Assembly (NCBI RefSeq): GCF_008641105.1
Contig: NZ_VTTI01000005.1
Location: 128,387 to 192,386 of the forward strand
Length of the DNA: 64,000 nucleotides
Direction of reading: 5' to 3'
Origin: Halopseudomonas salina
GTDB taxonomy: Bacteria > Pseudomonadota > Gammaproteobacteria > Pseudomonadales > Pseudomonadaceae
Of the stretch, positions 26,306 to 36,700 are shown piece after piece. The stretch's first letter is position 1; the number at the start of each line of letters is the position of its first letter. The notes under the pieces are model-generated. The model saw only the letters and a list, made by a program, of their open reading frames with translations. It searched no databases and was not told the DNA's origin. The position numbers and the translations under genes are program-made.

Positions 26306-29300
26306 TCAGCGCCGGGCGGAGGAGCTTGTAAAGGTGCCCGAATTCGGAAACAGGTTTTCGAGCAATATGGGGCGCCCGATATGGTAGCCCTGGGCGTAGT
26401 CCACACCAATGGAGCTGACCACGTCGAGAATTTCCGGACTGGAAACAAACTCGGCCACAATCTTCTTGTTCAGGAAGTGGCCCATTTCAGTGATGGAGCG
26501 CACCAGTGCGTAGTCGAAGTTGTCCGTGACGATATTGCGCACGAAAGTGCCGTCGATCTTGATGAAGTCGACCGGTAGACGTTTGAGGTAGGCATAGGAT
26601 GATTGGCCCGTGCCGAAATCATCCAGGGAGAAACGGCAACCGATCTCTTTCATCTCGTTGATAAAGTCTGCAGCATCCTCGAGGTTGTCGATGGCCGCGG
26701 TTTCGGTAACCTCGAAGATCAACTTGTCGCGTGGTACATCAAAGCGCACCAGAGAAGCAAAGATAAAGTCGAGGAAGGAGTCATCGTTGAGCGAGCACCC
26801 CGACAAGTTGATAGAGAAACCGCCAAACTCATCCAGCTCCTCCCTGTGCTCGGCCATCCAGCTGAGCACGGTTTCAATTACCCACCGATCCACCGCGCCC
26901 ATTCGATTGTATTCTTCGGCGGCACGGATGAAATCGGCAGGCGGCAGGTGCTCGCCATTCTCGTCTACTACGGTGAGCAGGGTTTCGTAGTGCATGTCGA
27001 CTGCCCTGTCGCTCTGGATGGGCTGGATTTTCTGACAGCGGACTTTCAGCAGGCCCTCATCCAGGGCGTGGTTGATGCGGGTGACCCAGGAAATCACCTC
27101 GTCGCGCTCGCGGAAACGGGTGTCACCCGGCTTGATCGTCTGAATATCCCGGTGGCCGGATCTTTTGCTCAGGTCTGCTGCTGATTCAACTGTTCTCAGC
27201 AGCTCCATAGGATCTACGGCATCGCCATCAACAGCCATCATGGCCACAGCGGACTGTATGGTAAAACTGTGCTCACCGCTGACAAATCGACTGCGCTCCA
27301 CAGCGTTTTTAAGCTGCTCGGCGGTCTGATGGTCCGCCTGACGGGATTGGGAGGGAAGAAGCACGCAGAACTGATCAACACCTACCCGTCCGGCAATAGC
27401 CTCCGGTTCCAGTTCAGCCATGATGGTCGCGGCGATATCCCGCAGGAACTGGTCGCCTACCTCATAGCCACAGGTATTGTTGATCAGCTTGAACTGCATG
27501 ATGTCGATGAAAATCAGGATATAGCGGTTCTTTCCTTCCCGAGCCTGGTCGACGCTCTGCGTCAACCAGCGGACAAATTCGCGGCGGGTGCGCAGGCCGG
27601 TCAGCGGGTCGTGCGCGGTTTCCAGCGCCAGCTTGTCATAAACCTTCTGGACCAGCGCGTCGAGCCCCTGTTCGAGGGCCGGCATGCTCTCGTCGTTGAG
27701 GATGCTGAGGCGGCCGTCGCGAAGTCGTTCGGCGACCTCTTCGAGCGTCAGTTCAGCGGCCTTCATACCACGATGGTTGCTGAATACATAGCGGCTGCAC
27801 GCTTCGGCGACCCAGGCCAGATAGAGCAGCTGTGGCTCGGAGTCGGGCGCATTGCCTTCCAGCCATTGACCCACTTTCAGGTTGCGTGCGCGCTTGAGCC
27901 ACCGTTGCAGCTGACGATCCTGTGCCCCGCCACCAGATGGCTCCTCCTGCAAGGGGCTGACAAACTGCACCTGATTGATTGAGGGATCATCCGGGTTGGC
28001 CAGTAACATTTCCAGGTTGCGCACCAGGGTCTTGTGACCCAGCCCTGAGTGGGGGATCTTTGACAGTCCCTTGGCGATCAGCCCCAGCAGCTTCTGCGAA
28101 CTGAAGCGCAGACGGCTCTCGTCGTACGCCCCGGGCACGGTTCGCACCAGTAGTTGATCAATCACTACCAGGGTCATTTCCCACGCCAGGCTGGAGACCC
28201 CTTCACGCAGGTAGCTGAGACGCATCAGCTCCTTCCAGCCATTATCCACCAGGTCGATTATCGGCTGGGCGACAGGCTGCGATCCGAGCAGACGGTACAG
28301 CTCCCAGTCAATCAGCAGATTGGCCTGGACGATCCGCTGCTGGCCCTCACAGGCTTCGGTTACACGGGTCAGGTTGCGTTCGAAAAAGTGTTTTTCACGC
28401 CCAACCAGTTCGTCCAGACTTTCCAGAGCACGGGTAAAGCCGCTGTTATCGTCACCCTGGTCCTGCAGAAGGCTGGCAATGGTGTCGATAATGACGGGGC
28501 GGTTCTGGTTGATATTGATGCTGCGTCTGTCTGATAGCAAAGCCAGGTAGTTGACTGTCTGACGCGCCGGGTGAAAGTCTGCGGAGAACAGAGTCGGGTC
28601 CTTGAGCATGACCTTGAGGATCGGAACCTCGAGTTTGCGCAATTCATGTCGGAGGTCTTCGAGCACCCGTTCGTTCTGAACAATATTGTCGAACAGTCCT
28701 TCGACCATGTCTGCAGAGTCACACTCATGGCTGCTGACCTTGCCATCTATCCCACCGGCTTCAAGCAGATAGCGCTTCAGGGCGCCGGGTTCATCCAGCC
28801 GTGCAGACCCTCTGAGGACGTCATTTTGCACCTGATGCAGCGCATCGAGCACTTCTATCTGGGGAGGACCCGACGGCGTAATATCCTCGACTGCAGGGCG
28901 GCTTGTGCCGCTGGGGGCGCCGGACAGATGGCGCTGCATCGACCAGAGACGGGATGCCGCGGTAAAGGCGGCCTTTATACGTCCGACCGGACTGCTTGCG
29001 GGTTGTACCTGGCCGCCAATGCTGGCGAAAGAACCTGTATGGCGGGTGGTGCCCGGGGCGTCCGCGTCGCCCCCGGTTCTTTGCTCTTCGACGATGGCTG
29101 TTGGGGTCAGTGTGGGTGCTGTTGGTTCCTGCGCCGTTGGCACATTGGAAACCCTGTCGGCCTGAGACGGATGCGCATTCTGGCTGGCCAGGTAGCGACT
29201 GACGTTGAGATCGGGCAGCACTCCGGCGTCGATCAGCAGCCCATTGAGTGCCGTATAGACAGCATCAAGCTCCAACAATATGACTTCGTGAAAAACCTGA

Positions 29301-30205
29301 AAAATCAGCCTTAGTGCCTGGTTGCCCAGATGCAGATGGCGGATTGCATCTGCCAGGGCAAGCCCCAGAGCCGATGGCGAATAGGGGTTACTGACCTCGG
29401 GAGTCTGCGGGTTCGAGAATGCGGCATCCAGGCGAAGCTGCAATTCGAGCAGTTGTGAACGCAGGTGTAGTTCCGCCTTGGAAATCGAAACGCGGACCAC
29501 CAGCCAGTCTTCGAATTCGTCTTTCTCGATCAGAGCCAATGTCGACCGTGTATGTCCGGGCTGTTCGTCAGCGCCCACCTGGCCAGCCTGCGATATGCCG
29601 GTAAGGGCTAGTGCTTCGCTGGTAACCGAGTCGATAACCTGAGATCCGATGCGTGATTCCTGCACGTGCAGCAGGGCTCGGGCGTCGAGTAGTTTCTGGC
29701 GTCCATCGAGTGTTTTGCCTGCATCTGCTTCCTGGCCCAGCACATCGTCCAGGTGCTTGAAAAAGTGCGGCATATGGGTGTCGAAAAAGCGGCGTACCAA
29801 CTGGTTTGTGCCGCCTATAAGGCTCGCTTGCCGTGCGTGGGTCAGCGGGCGCTGACCAGGGGTAGGATGCCAGTGCGCACTATCGCTCGTTGCGGTTTGT
29901 TGCAACATGTCCAGCTGTGGAGGATTGTCCTGATGAAATCGCAGACCAATGCCATTTCCGGAAGCATGGACGATATGGACGGGGACCTGAGTGCGGTCAG
30001 CACCTCTGCCAAACAGAACAGCCGTATTGATAGTGCTGTTATCGACCAGTGCATGCAGCTGCCTTGTGCGACGGACGTCATTGAGCGAAAGCAGTAGTCC
30101 GCCCTGACTGAAATCCTTGATGCAGCAGCCAAAGTCCTCGATTCCATCGACGCGGAAGATGGCATCTATCGAAACACTCTGGCGCGCGTATCGCCTTTTA
30201 TCCAC
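26306..30205 (-). CDS. PilZ-DUF1631-GGDEF-EAL multidomain protein (paralogue 1)
   Basis: A 1299-residue cytoplasmic protein. Residues 1-95 form a PilZ domain with both c-di-GMP signatures, RRYAR (RxxxR) and DFSQGG (D/NxSxxG). A long DUF1631 region follows to about residue 800 (EKDEFEDWLVVRVSISKAELHLRSQ segment, NPYSPSALG). The GGDEF motif is GVDQF near residue 945, without a preceding RxxD inhibitory site, so cyclase activity is unlikely. The EAL domain has ETL in place of EAL but keeps the Asn (NLSG), Glu (FEVTE), DDFG, Lys (VDFIKIDG) and Gln (YAQGYHIGRP), so phosphodiesterase activity is plausible. GTG 30205 has AGGA eight bases upstream. tatD follows by 3 nt. Confidence 0.85.
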   Translation of the reverse strand: MDKRRYARQSVSIDAIFRVDGIEDFGCCIKDFSQGGLLLSLNDVRRTRQLHALVDNSTINTAVLFGRGADRTQVPVHIVHASGNGIGLRFHQDNPPQLDMLQQTATSDSAHWHPTPGQRPLTHARQASLIGGTNQLVRRFFDTHMPHFFKHLDDVLGQEADAGKTLDGRQKLLDARALLHVQESRIGSQVIDSVTSEALALTGISQAGQVGADEQPGHTRSTLALIEKDEFEDWLVVRVSISKAELHLRSQLLELQLRLDAAFSNPQTPEVSNPYSPSALGLALADAIRHLHLGNQALRLIFQVFHEVILLELDAVYTALNGLLIDAGVLPDLNVSRYLASQNAHPSQADRVSNVPTAQEPTAPTLTPTAIVEEQRTGGDADAPGTTRHTGSFASIGGQVQPASSPVGRIKAAFTAASRLWSMQRHLSGAPSGTSRPAVEDITPSGPPQIEVLDALHQVQNDVLRGSARLDEPGALKRYLLEAGGIDGKVSSHECDSADMVEGLFDNIVQNERVLEDLRHELRKLEVPILKVMLKDPTLFSADFHPARQTVNYLALLSDRRSININQNRPVIIDTIASLLQDQGDDNSGFTRALESLDELVGREKHFFERNLTRVTEACEGQQRIVQANLLIDWELYRLLGSQPVAQPIIDLVDNGWKELMRLSYLREGVSSLAWEMTLVVIDQLLVRTVPGAYDESRLRFSSQKLLGLIAKGLSKIPHSGLGHKTLVRNLEMLLANPDDPSINQVQFVSPLQEEPSGGGAQDRQLQRWLKRARNLKVGQWLEGNAPDSEPQLLYLAWVAEACSRYVFSNHRGMKAAELTLEEVAERLRDGRLSILNDESMPALEQGLDALVQKVYDKLALETAHDPLTGLRTRREFVRWLTQSVDQAREGKNRYILIFIDIMQFKLINNTCGYEVGDQFLRDIAATIMAELEPEAIAGRVGVDQFCVLLPSQSRQADHQTAEQLKNAVERSRFVSGEHSFTIQSAVAMMAVDGDAVDPMELLRTVESAADLSKRSGHRDIQTIKPGDTRFRERDEVISWVTRINHALDEGLLKVRCQKIQPIQSDRAVDMHYETLLTVVDENGEHLPPADFIRAAEEYNRMGAVDRWVIETVLSWMAEHREELDEFGGFSINLSGCSLNDDSFLDFIFASLVRFDVPRDKLIFEVTETAAIDNLEDAADFINEMKEIGCRFSLDDFGTGQSSYAYLKRLPVDFIKIDGTFVRNIVTDNFDYALVRSITEMGHFLNKKIVAEFVSSPEILDVVSSIGVDYAQGYHIGRPILLENLFPNSGTFTSSSARR

Positions 30206-30360
30206 AACTGAATCCTGATAACGACCGCTGGAAATTTCCTTGCGTTTCAGTCTAGCGCTGTTAGACCGGAAAATCAGTCAATATGCGAGAACGCATTAAA
30301 TATTCACCTCTTCGGGTGATCTTTTGAGTGGCCTTCAGTTACAAATGGCGAGGCGCAGGA

Positions 30361-31944
30361 TCAGTGGTGCTCCCGGGTCGCGAGGAAGCGAATGTCTGGC
30401 CAGCGCTCCTCTGTCAGACCCAGGTTGACCCGGGTTGGCGCGAGGTAGGTCAGGTGTCCGCCGCCATCGATCGCCAGATTCTCCATCGCCTTGTTGCTGA
30501 ACTCCTCGAGCTTTTTCTTGTTATCCGACTCGACCCAGCGCGCCGACCAGACGGTGACCGGCTCATATATGCACTCGACCTTGTACTCCTCCTTCAAGCG
30601 ACTGGCGACCACATCGAACTGTAGGACGCCGACCGCGCCGAGGATAATGTCGTTGCTGCGCTCGGGGAAAAATACCTGGGTCGCACCTTCTTCGGCCAGC
30701 TCCTGCAGCCCTTGGCGTAACTGCTTGGACTTGAGCGGATCCTTCAGACGAACACGACGGAACAGCTCGGGTGCGAAATGCGGTATGCCGGTGAATCCAA
30801 GGCTTTCGCCCTGGCTGAAGGTATCGCCAATCTGGATTGTGCCGTGGTTGTGCAAACCAATGATGTCCCCAGCCCAGGCTTCTTCCAAGTGCTCGCGCTC
30901 GGCGGCAAAGAAGGTCAGGGCATCGGGTACCCGCAGCTCCTTGCCAGTACGCACGTGATGCAGTTTCATGCCCTTCTCGTACTGGCCGGAACAGATACGC
31001 ATGAAGGCGATACGGTCGCGGTGCTTGGGGTCCATGTTCGCCTGAATCTTGAACACGAAGCCGGTAAAGGCGTCTTCGGCGGGCAGTACAGTGCGTTCGT
31101 TGGCGGCGCGCGGCAAGGGTGGTGGAGCCCAGTCGACGATCGCATCAAGCACCTGGTCCACACCAAAGTTACCCAGGGCGGTACCAAAGAATACCGGTGT
31201 CATCTTGCCGTCGAGGAAGGCCTGACGGTCGAAGTCGTGGCAGGCGCCCTGTACCAGTTCGAGCTCCTCGACGAAGCTGTCGTAAAGGTCGTCGAGATGT
31301 TCGCGGGCCTCGTCCGAATCCAGCTTGCTGATGATGCGGCTAACGGTGCGTTCATGCCCATGGCCGGTCTCGTACACGATGATCTCGTCCCGAGTCAGAT
31401 GGTAGACACCCTTGAAGTCCCGGTAGCAGCCGATGGGCCAGGTAATGGGTGCAGCCTTGATATTCAGTACCGCCTCGATTTCATCGAGCAGTTCGATAGG
31501 GTCGCGTATATCCCGATCGAGCTTGTTCACAAAACTGACGATAGGCGTGTCGCGAAGACGACATACGTCCATCAGGGCAATGGTCCGTGGCTCCACGCCC
31601 TTGCCGCCGTCGAGCACCATCAGCGCCGAGTCGACCGCGGTCAGGGTGCGGTAGGTGTCTTCGGAGAAATCTTCGTGGCCGGGGGTGTCCAGCAAGTTGA
31701 TCATGCATTCACGGTAGGGAAACTGCATGACCGAGGTACTTACCGAGATGCCACGCTGCTTCTCCATCGCCATCCAGTCGGACGTCGCGTGGCGGTCGGA
31801 CTTGCGCGCCTTTACGGTGCCCGCCACGTTGATCGCCTGGCCCATCAACAGTAGCCGCTCGGTGATGGTTGTCTTACCCGCGTCGGGGTGCGAGATAATG
31901 GCGAAAGTACGGCGTTTGGCGACTTCGGCGGCGTTGTTGCTCAT
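30361..31944 (-). CDS. prfC: Peptide chain release factor 3
   Basis: A 527-residue translational GTPase that recycles RF1/RF2 after termination. G1 is [10 protein letters not shown]3 [17 protein letters not shown]4 NKLDRD, with the RF3-specific C-terminal region [22 protein letters not shown]. It stands alone between the large PilZ gene and glpD on the same strand, with no operon link evident. A 5-bp hairpin (TCACC/GGTGA, about 30305-30320) follows but lacks a convincing U tract. Confidence 0.97.
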   Translation of the reverse strand: MSNNAAEVAKRRTFAIISHPDAGKTTITERLLLMGQAINVAGTVKARKSDRHATSDWMAMEKQRGISVSTSVMQFPYRECMINLLDTPGHEDFSEDTYRTLTAVDSALMVLDGGKGVEPRTIALMDVCRLRDTPIVSFVNKLDRDIRDPIELLDEIEAVLNIKAAPITWPIGCYRDFKGVYHLTRDEIIVYETGHGHERTVSRIISKLDSDEAREHLDDLYDSFVEELELVQGACHDFDRQAFLDGKMTPVFFGTALGNFGVDQVLDAIVDWAPPPLPRAANERTVLPAEDAFTGFVFKIQANMDPKHRDRIAFMRICSGQYEKGMKLHHVRTGKELRVPDALTFFAAEREHLEEAWAGDIIGLHNHGTIQIGDTFSQGESLGFTGIPHFAPELFRRVRLKDPLKSKQLRQGLQELAEEGATQVFFPERSNDIILGAVGVLQFDVVASRLKEEYKVECIYEPVTVWSARWVESDNKKKLEEFSNKAMENLAIDGGGHLTYLAPTRVNLGLTEERWPDIRFLATREHH

Positions 31945-32042
31945 TGAGACCCTTGCTGAATAGCTGGCGTATTGAATTTAGCCGGCGATTATACCCCATA
32001 AGCCGGGTTGATCTCATGCCTGTGCCGCCATCTCTGCCCGGA

Positions 32043-33575
32043 TCAGGCGGGACAGGGTGTCCTGTCCAGTCGGTTGGCACTGGCCCGCTCGATGCAGGCA
32101 CTTAGCTGAGCGGTATCGGCATGCTGAAGATGCAGGCCAAGCTTGGTTCGGCGCCACAATATGTCCTCAACCGTGATTGCCCATTCGTGGGTTACCAGAT
32201 ACTCCACTTCTAGGGCATACAGACCAGCACCGAAATGTTCACCCAGATCGCCCAAGCTGGTGCAGTCGCGCAGCAGGTTCTGCACAAGCGTGCCATAGGT
32301 GCGCACCCAGCGTGCTACCAGTGTGGTTGGCAGCCATGGGCGGTGACGCGCGATATCTGCAGCAAGGGAGGCATGATCAGCAAAATCCCCTCCCGGTAAG
32401 CTGGCATAGCGTGTCCAGGCTGGCCCAGCCTCAGGAAAGAATTCGCCAAGGTTGTCAACTGCCGCCTCTGCCAGTTTGCGGTAAGTGGTTATCTTGCCGC
32501 CAAATACGGAGAGCAGGGGCGCCTGGCCAGGTGCAGCGTCCAGTTCAAAGCTGTAATCGCGGGAGGCTTTTTGCGCGGAGGACGACTCATCGTCCATCAG
32601 TGGGCGGACCCCGGAAAAAGTCCAGACTACGTCATCTTCTCTCAGCTTTTCACGAAAGTGATCGTTGACCACCCTGATCAGATAGCTGGTTTCGTCGGGG
32701 GAAATGCTCACTACGGAAGGGTCGTCCTGGTAGTCGACATCCGTAGTACCGATCAACGAGAAATCATCCTCATAAGGGATGACGAAAACGATTCGCCCAT
32801 CCTCGTTCTGGAGGATGTAGGCTTGCTCGCCAATAGCCATCCGCGGCACTACGATATGGCTGCCCTTTACCATGCGTATCTGTTTGGGAGCGGGTTGCTG
32901 CAAGGCATCACTGAACAGACTGCTGACCCAGGGGCCGGCTGCATTGATCAGGGCGCGGCATTGATGTTGGCTGGTTTTGCCGGTTGACAGGTCCTGCAGG
33001 GTCACATGCCACATTCCGTCTACCCTCTCGGCCCGGATACAACGGCTGCGGGTGCGTATCGTAGCGCCTTGCTGACGTGCGGCCGTAGCGCAGAGCACCA
33101 CCAGTCGCGCATCGTCTACCCAGCCATCGGAGTATTCGAAACCACGATCAATGCTCTCTACCAGAGGGCTGTCAGGTCCGAATCGCAAGCCGCGGGAGGC
33201 CGGTAGCAGTTCGCGCTTGGCCAGATGATCATAAAGAAACAGACCGATACGGATCATCCATGCTGGCCGAAGATGTGGTCGGTGGGGCAGGCGAAAGCGC
33301 ATGGGCCACATTATGTGCGGAGCATTGCGTAGTAGCGCCTCCCGCTCGGCCAGGGCCTCACGTACAAGGCGGAATTCGTAGAATTCGAGGTAGCGCAAAC
33401 CGCCGTGAATCAGCTTGCTGCTGCGCGAGGAGGTGGCCGAGCCAAGGTCGCCCATCTCACAAAGCAGCACCTTCAGGCCTCTCCCGGCAGCATCCATTGC
33501 AATACCGCTGCCATTGACGCCGCCACCAATGACGATGACGTCCTCAATTTGCTGCGCTGACTGAAGCTGTGACAT
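32043..33575 (-). CDS. glpD: Aerobic glycerol-3-phosphate dehydrogenase
   Basis: A 510-residue membrane-associated flavoenzyme that oxidises sn-glycerol-3-phosphate to dihydroxyacetone phosphate with quinone as acceptor. FAD fold VIVIGGGVNGSGIAMDAAGRG at residue 13, then SRSSKLIHGGLRYLE and the glpD-type LIGTTDVDYQDDP. ATG 33575 (AGG eight bases upstream) places the FAD fold normally; a TTG at 33611 is the alternative. No glpF, glpK or glpR is adjacent. A perfect palindrome lies in its promoter region. Confidence 0.96.
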   Translation of the reverse strand: MSQLQSAQQIEDVIVIGGGVNGSGIAMDAAGRGLKVLLCEMGDLGSATSSRSSKLIHGGLRYLEFYEFRLVREALAEREALLRNAPHIMWPMRFRLPHRPHLRPAWMIRIGLFLYDHLAKRELLPASRGLRFGPDSPLVESIDRGFEYSDGWVDDARLVVLCATAARQQGATIRTRSRCIRAERVDGMWHVTLQDLSTGKTSQHQCRALINAAGPWVSSLFSDALQQPAPKQIRMVKGSHIVVPRMAIGEQAYILQNEDGRIVFVIPYEDDFSLIGTTDVDYQDDPSVVSISPDETSYLIRVVNDHFREKLREDDVVWTFSGVRPLMDDESSSAQKASRDYSFELDAAPGQAPLLSVFGGKITTYRKLAEAAVDNLGEFFPEAGPAWTRYASLPGGDFADHASLAADIARHRPWLPTTLVARWVRTYGTLVQNLLRDCTSLGDLGEHFGAGLYALEVEYLVTHEWAITVEDILWRRTKLGLHLQHADTAQLSACIERASANRLDRTPCPA

Positions 33576-33613
33576 CGAACAGACCTGATCGCTGATAAAA
33601 GTGTCGTTCAATA

Positions 33614-33631
33614 ATACACATCAATGTGTAT
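33614..33631 (-). promoter_or_regulatory. glpD: Palindrome ATACACATCAATGTGTAT in the glpD promoter
   Basis: Perfect 8-bp arms with a 2-nt centre, 39 nt before the glpD start. It overlaps a possible leftward -10 TATTAT (33616-33611) with -35 ATGACC at 18 nt, so a bound protein would block transcription. It does not resemble the GlpR sites I know from Pseudomonas; a TetR- or GntR-class factor is possible. Confidence 0.5.
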
Positions 33632-33708
33632 CAGGGTCATGCGCCTGGATGTTACGACACCCTTAGGAGTGTTGCAGCGCACTACGGCACGTAGCTTTGT
33701 ATTGTCGT

Positions 33709-36700
33709 CTATGGCTCCAGATGTGGGCCGGGGACGCCCAGATGGTCCAGGAGCACCGGCAAACCGTGGACATGGCCCTGAGCGTAGTCGACACCAATCG
33801 CCGTGACCGTCGCCAGTATTTCCTGGTTGGATACGTGTTCAGCCACCACCTGCTTTTGCAGGTAATGACCCATCTCGGTAATGGAGCGCACCAGGGCAAA
33901 ATCCACATCGCTGCTGGTGATATCCCGTATGAAAGTGCCGTCGATCTTGATGAAATCCACTGGTAGCCGCTTGAGGTAGGAATAGGACGATTGGCCTACA
34001 CCGAAATCGTCCAGGGAAAAACGACAGCCGATACTGCGCATTTCAGCGATGAAGTCCGCGGCGTCTTCAAGATTGGCGACGGCGGTACTTTCGGTTATTT
34101 CGAAGATCAGCTTGTCGCGGGGTACCTGGTAGCGCACCAGGGCGTCAAATATGAAATCCAGAAAGGTCTCGTCGTTCATCGAGTGTCCGGACAGATTGAT
34201 TGAAAAACCGCCAGACAGGCGCAATTGCTCAGGGTGCTCCATCATCCAGCGCAGGACAGTCTCGATAACCCAGCGATCTACCGAGCCCATGCGGTTATAG
34301 TCTTCTGCTGCTTTGATAAAGCCAGCCGGTGGCATGTGTTCGCCCTGGTCATCGATGACGGTCAGCAGGACTTCGTAGTGGGGCAGTTTCTGGCCACCAG
34401 CGCCGGCCAGCGGGGCGATCATCTGACAGCGCAGTTTCAGATTGTCGTCGTCAAGGGCGCGGTTTATGCGCGTAACCCAGGTCATGACCTCATCCAGCTG
34501 TTCGAGTCGCCCATCGCCGGGTAGTACCACCTGGATATCCTTGGAGCCGGCTCGTTTGGACAGCTCCGAGGCCGTTTCGACCGAGCGCAGGAGCTCCATG
34601 ACCTTCTTGTTGCGGTGATCAAAACCGAGCATCGCGATGGCAGCGTGGATGACAAAACTCTGGCCGTTTTCGACAAAACGGTTGGTTTCTATCGCTGACT
34701 TGATCTCCACCGCAAGGCGGTAACCCAGGCTGTCTGAGGGCACCGGCAGCAACAGGGCGAACTGGTCTGCACCTACCCGGCCAATAATGGTCTCTTTCTC
34801 TTTCTCTTTCTCTTTCTCTGTGACAAGGTTTCCCGCGGTGCCAGCAATGGATCGCAGGCGTTCGGCAAGCTCGCGAAGAAACCGGTCCCCGGCTTCGTAG
34901 CCACAGGTATTGTTAATGACCTTGAACTGCTGGATGTCGATAAAAATCAGCGTATAGGTCTGTGTGGCTTGGCTGGCCCTCTCAACGCATTGGGCCAGGC
35001 GGCGTGAGAATTCCTTGCGGGTCTGCAGTCCGGTCAACTGGTCGTGGGAAGAGTCAAACGCCAGCTTGTCATACATTTTCTGGATCAGTGCATCCAGCCC
35101 CTGATCCACTGCGGGCAGGGCAGCCTCATGCATCGGCTCCAGACTGCCGTCACGCAGGCGCCTGGCAACGTCATCGAGGGGCAGGGCGAGACTGCGGGTA
35201 CCCTGGCGGTTGGCGAACATGAACTGGTCGGTGTCCTCTGCTACCCACAACAACTGCAGCAGTTGGGTTGGAGTTGACTCTGATGTGACCTCAAACCATT
35301 GCCCGGTTTCCAGTGCCCGCGCGCGCTTTAGCCAGCGCAGGAGATGCTCATCAGTATCTGTCTGTTCAGCCAGACGTTTTTCCAGAACCTCGCTGTCCAG
35401 CTCGGCACCGGTGTAGTGCGCCATCGGGGTTGTAGGGGTGATGCCGGTATCTAGCAGGACACGCAGTGAGTCTGTGAGCGCATCCCTGGAATCTGTCCCC
35501 TGGGACACCCTGGACAGTCCGCAGGCCACGGGTTCGATCAGCTCGCTCGCGGAGCCTGCGGGTAGCTGATCAGGAGCACGCTCGGGTTGCAGGTACAGAA
35601 GAATCGCCTGAAGCGCCTCGATGGTATCAGCAAACTCCTTGCTGTCAGCGCCCTGGCGTAGACATGCCAGGCGCATGTATTCCCGCCAGCCCTGCTCCAC
35701 AATATCTAGAATGACTATGGGTATGGCCCGGTCCAGCATGTACGTCAGCTCGCGTTCGACCCGTCGTGTGGCCTGAGTCAGGCGTTGCTGACCAGTGCAT
35801 TTTTCCCTGATGCGCTGTCGGTTCCGATCGATGATGCGTTGCTCACGCAGCACCAGTTCCTCCAGTGCGGGCAATGCCTGGACGAACCCGTCGACATCGT
35901 CTTCGCTTCCCAGAATCTGTTGAATGGACTGACGGATCGGTTGGCGATTGGCGGTCAGGTTGATGCTGTCCTGATCCACCAGCAGCGCCAGATGGTTCAT
36001 GGCCTGGCGGGCAGGGTGGGCGGGTGCATTGAACAGCTCGGGATCTGTCAGCATGATCCGCAACAGGGGGATTTGCAGGCTGTGCAGATCGTCCTGCAGG
36101 TCGTCGGCTACCCTTTCGCTGCTGGCGATGCTCTGGAACAGACCCTCGATCATCTCCACTGCGTCCAGCTCGCGCTCACACATCATATGACCCGCCGGCG
36201 CCGCATCAAGCAGTTGCTGCCTTAGTGACAGGGGTCTGTAAACCGCGGCTGTATTCAGTAGTCGCGCCTTCATGTTTCCAAGCGCCAGCATCGTCAGCAC
36301 AGCGCTTTGTTCATCAAATTCAGGCATTTCTGCCGCGGCATCCGCGGGCGCGTACCACGCCGAGTTTGAATCGGAGCGGCGGTGCAGGGAATTGAGCCGG
36401 GTGACAACATTGAATGCACTGGCAGGCACTCGGGGTGACGAATCGGCGGTTCCCGGCTGGTCTGCTACCTGGGGCTTGTCTGGTGGTATCTCTGTTGGGC
36501 CCAGCTGGCGTGGTAGCTCGTTGTGCGTGGCTTCGGAGCGCGCCTGGTCGGCCAGGTAGCGGTTCACATCCAGGCGTGGCAGCACCCGGGCCTCGGTAAA
36601 CAGGGTGTTCAGTTCGGTGTAAATCCCCGGCAGCTTGTCCAGAATATGGCTTTGAAACACGCGAAACACCACTTCTAGCACGGCATTTTTCAGGCCCAGG

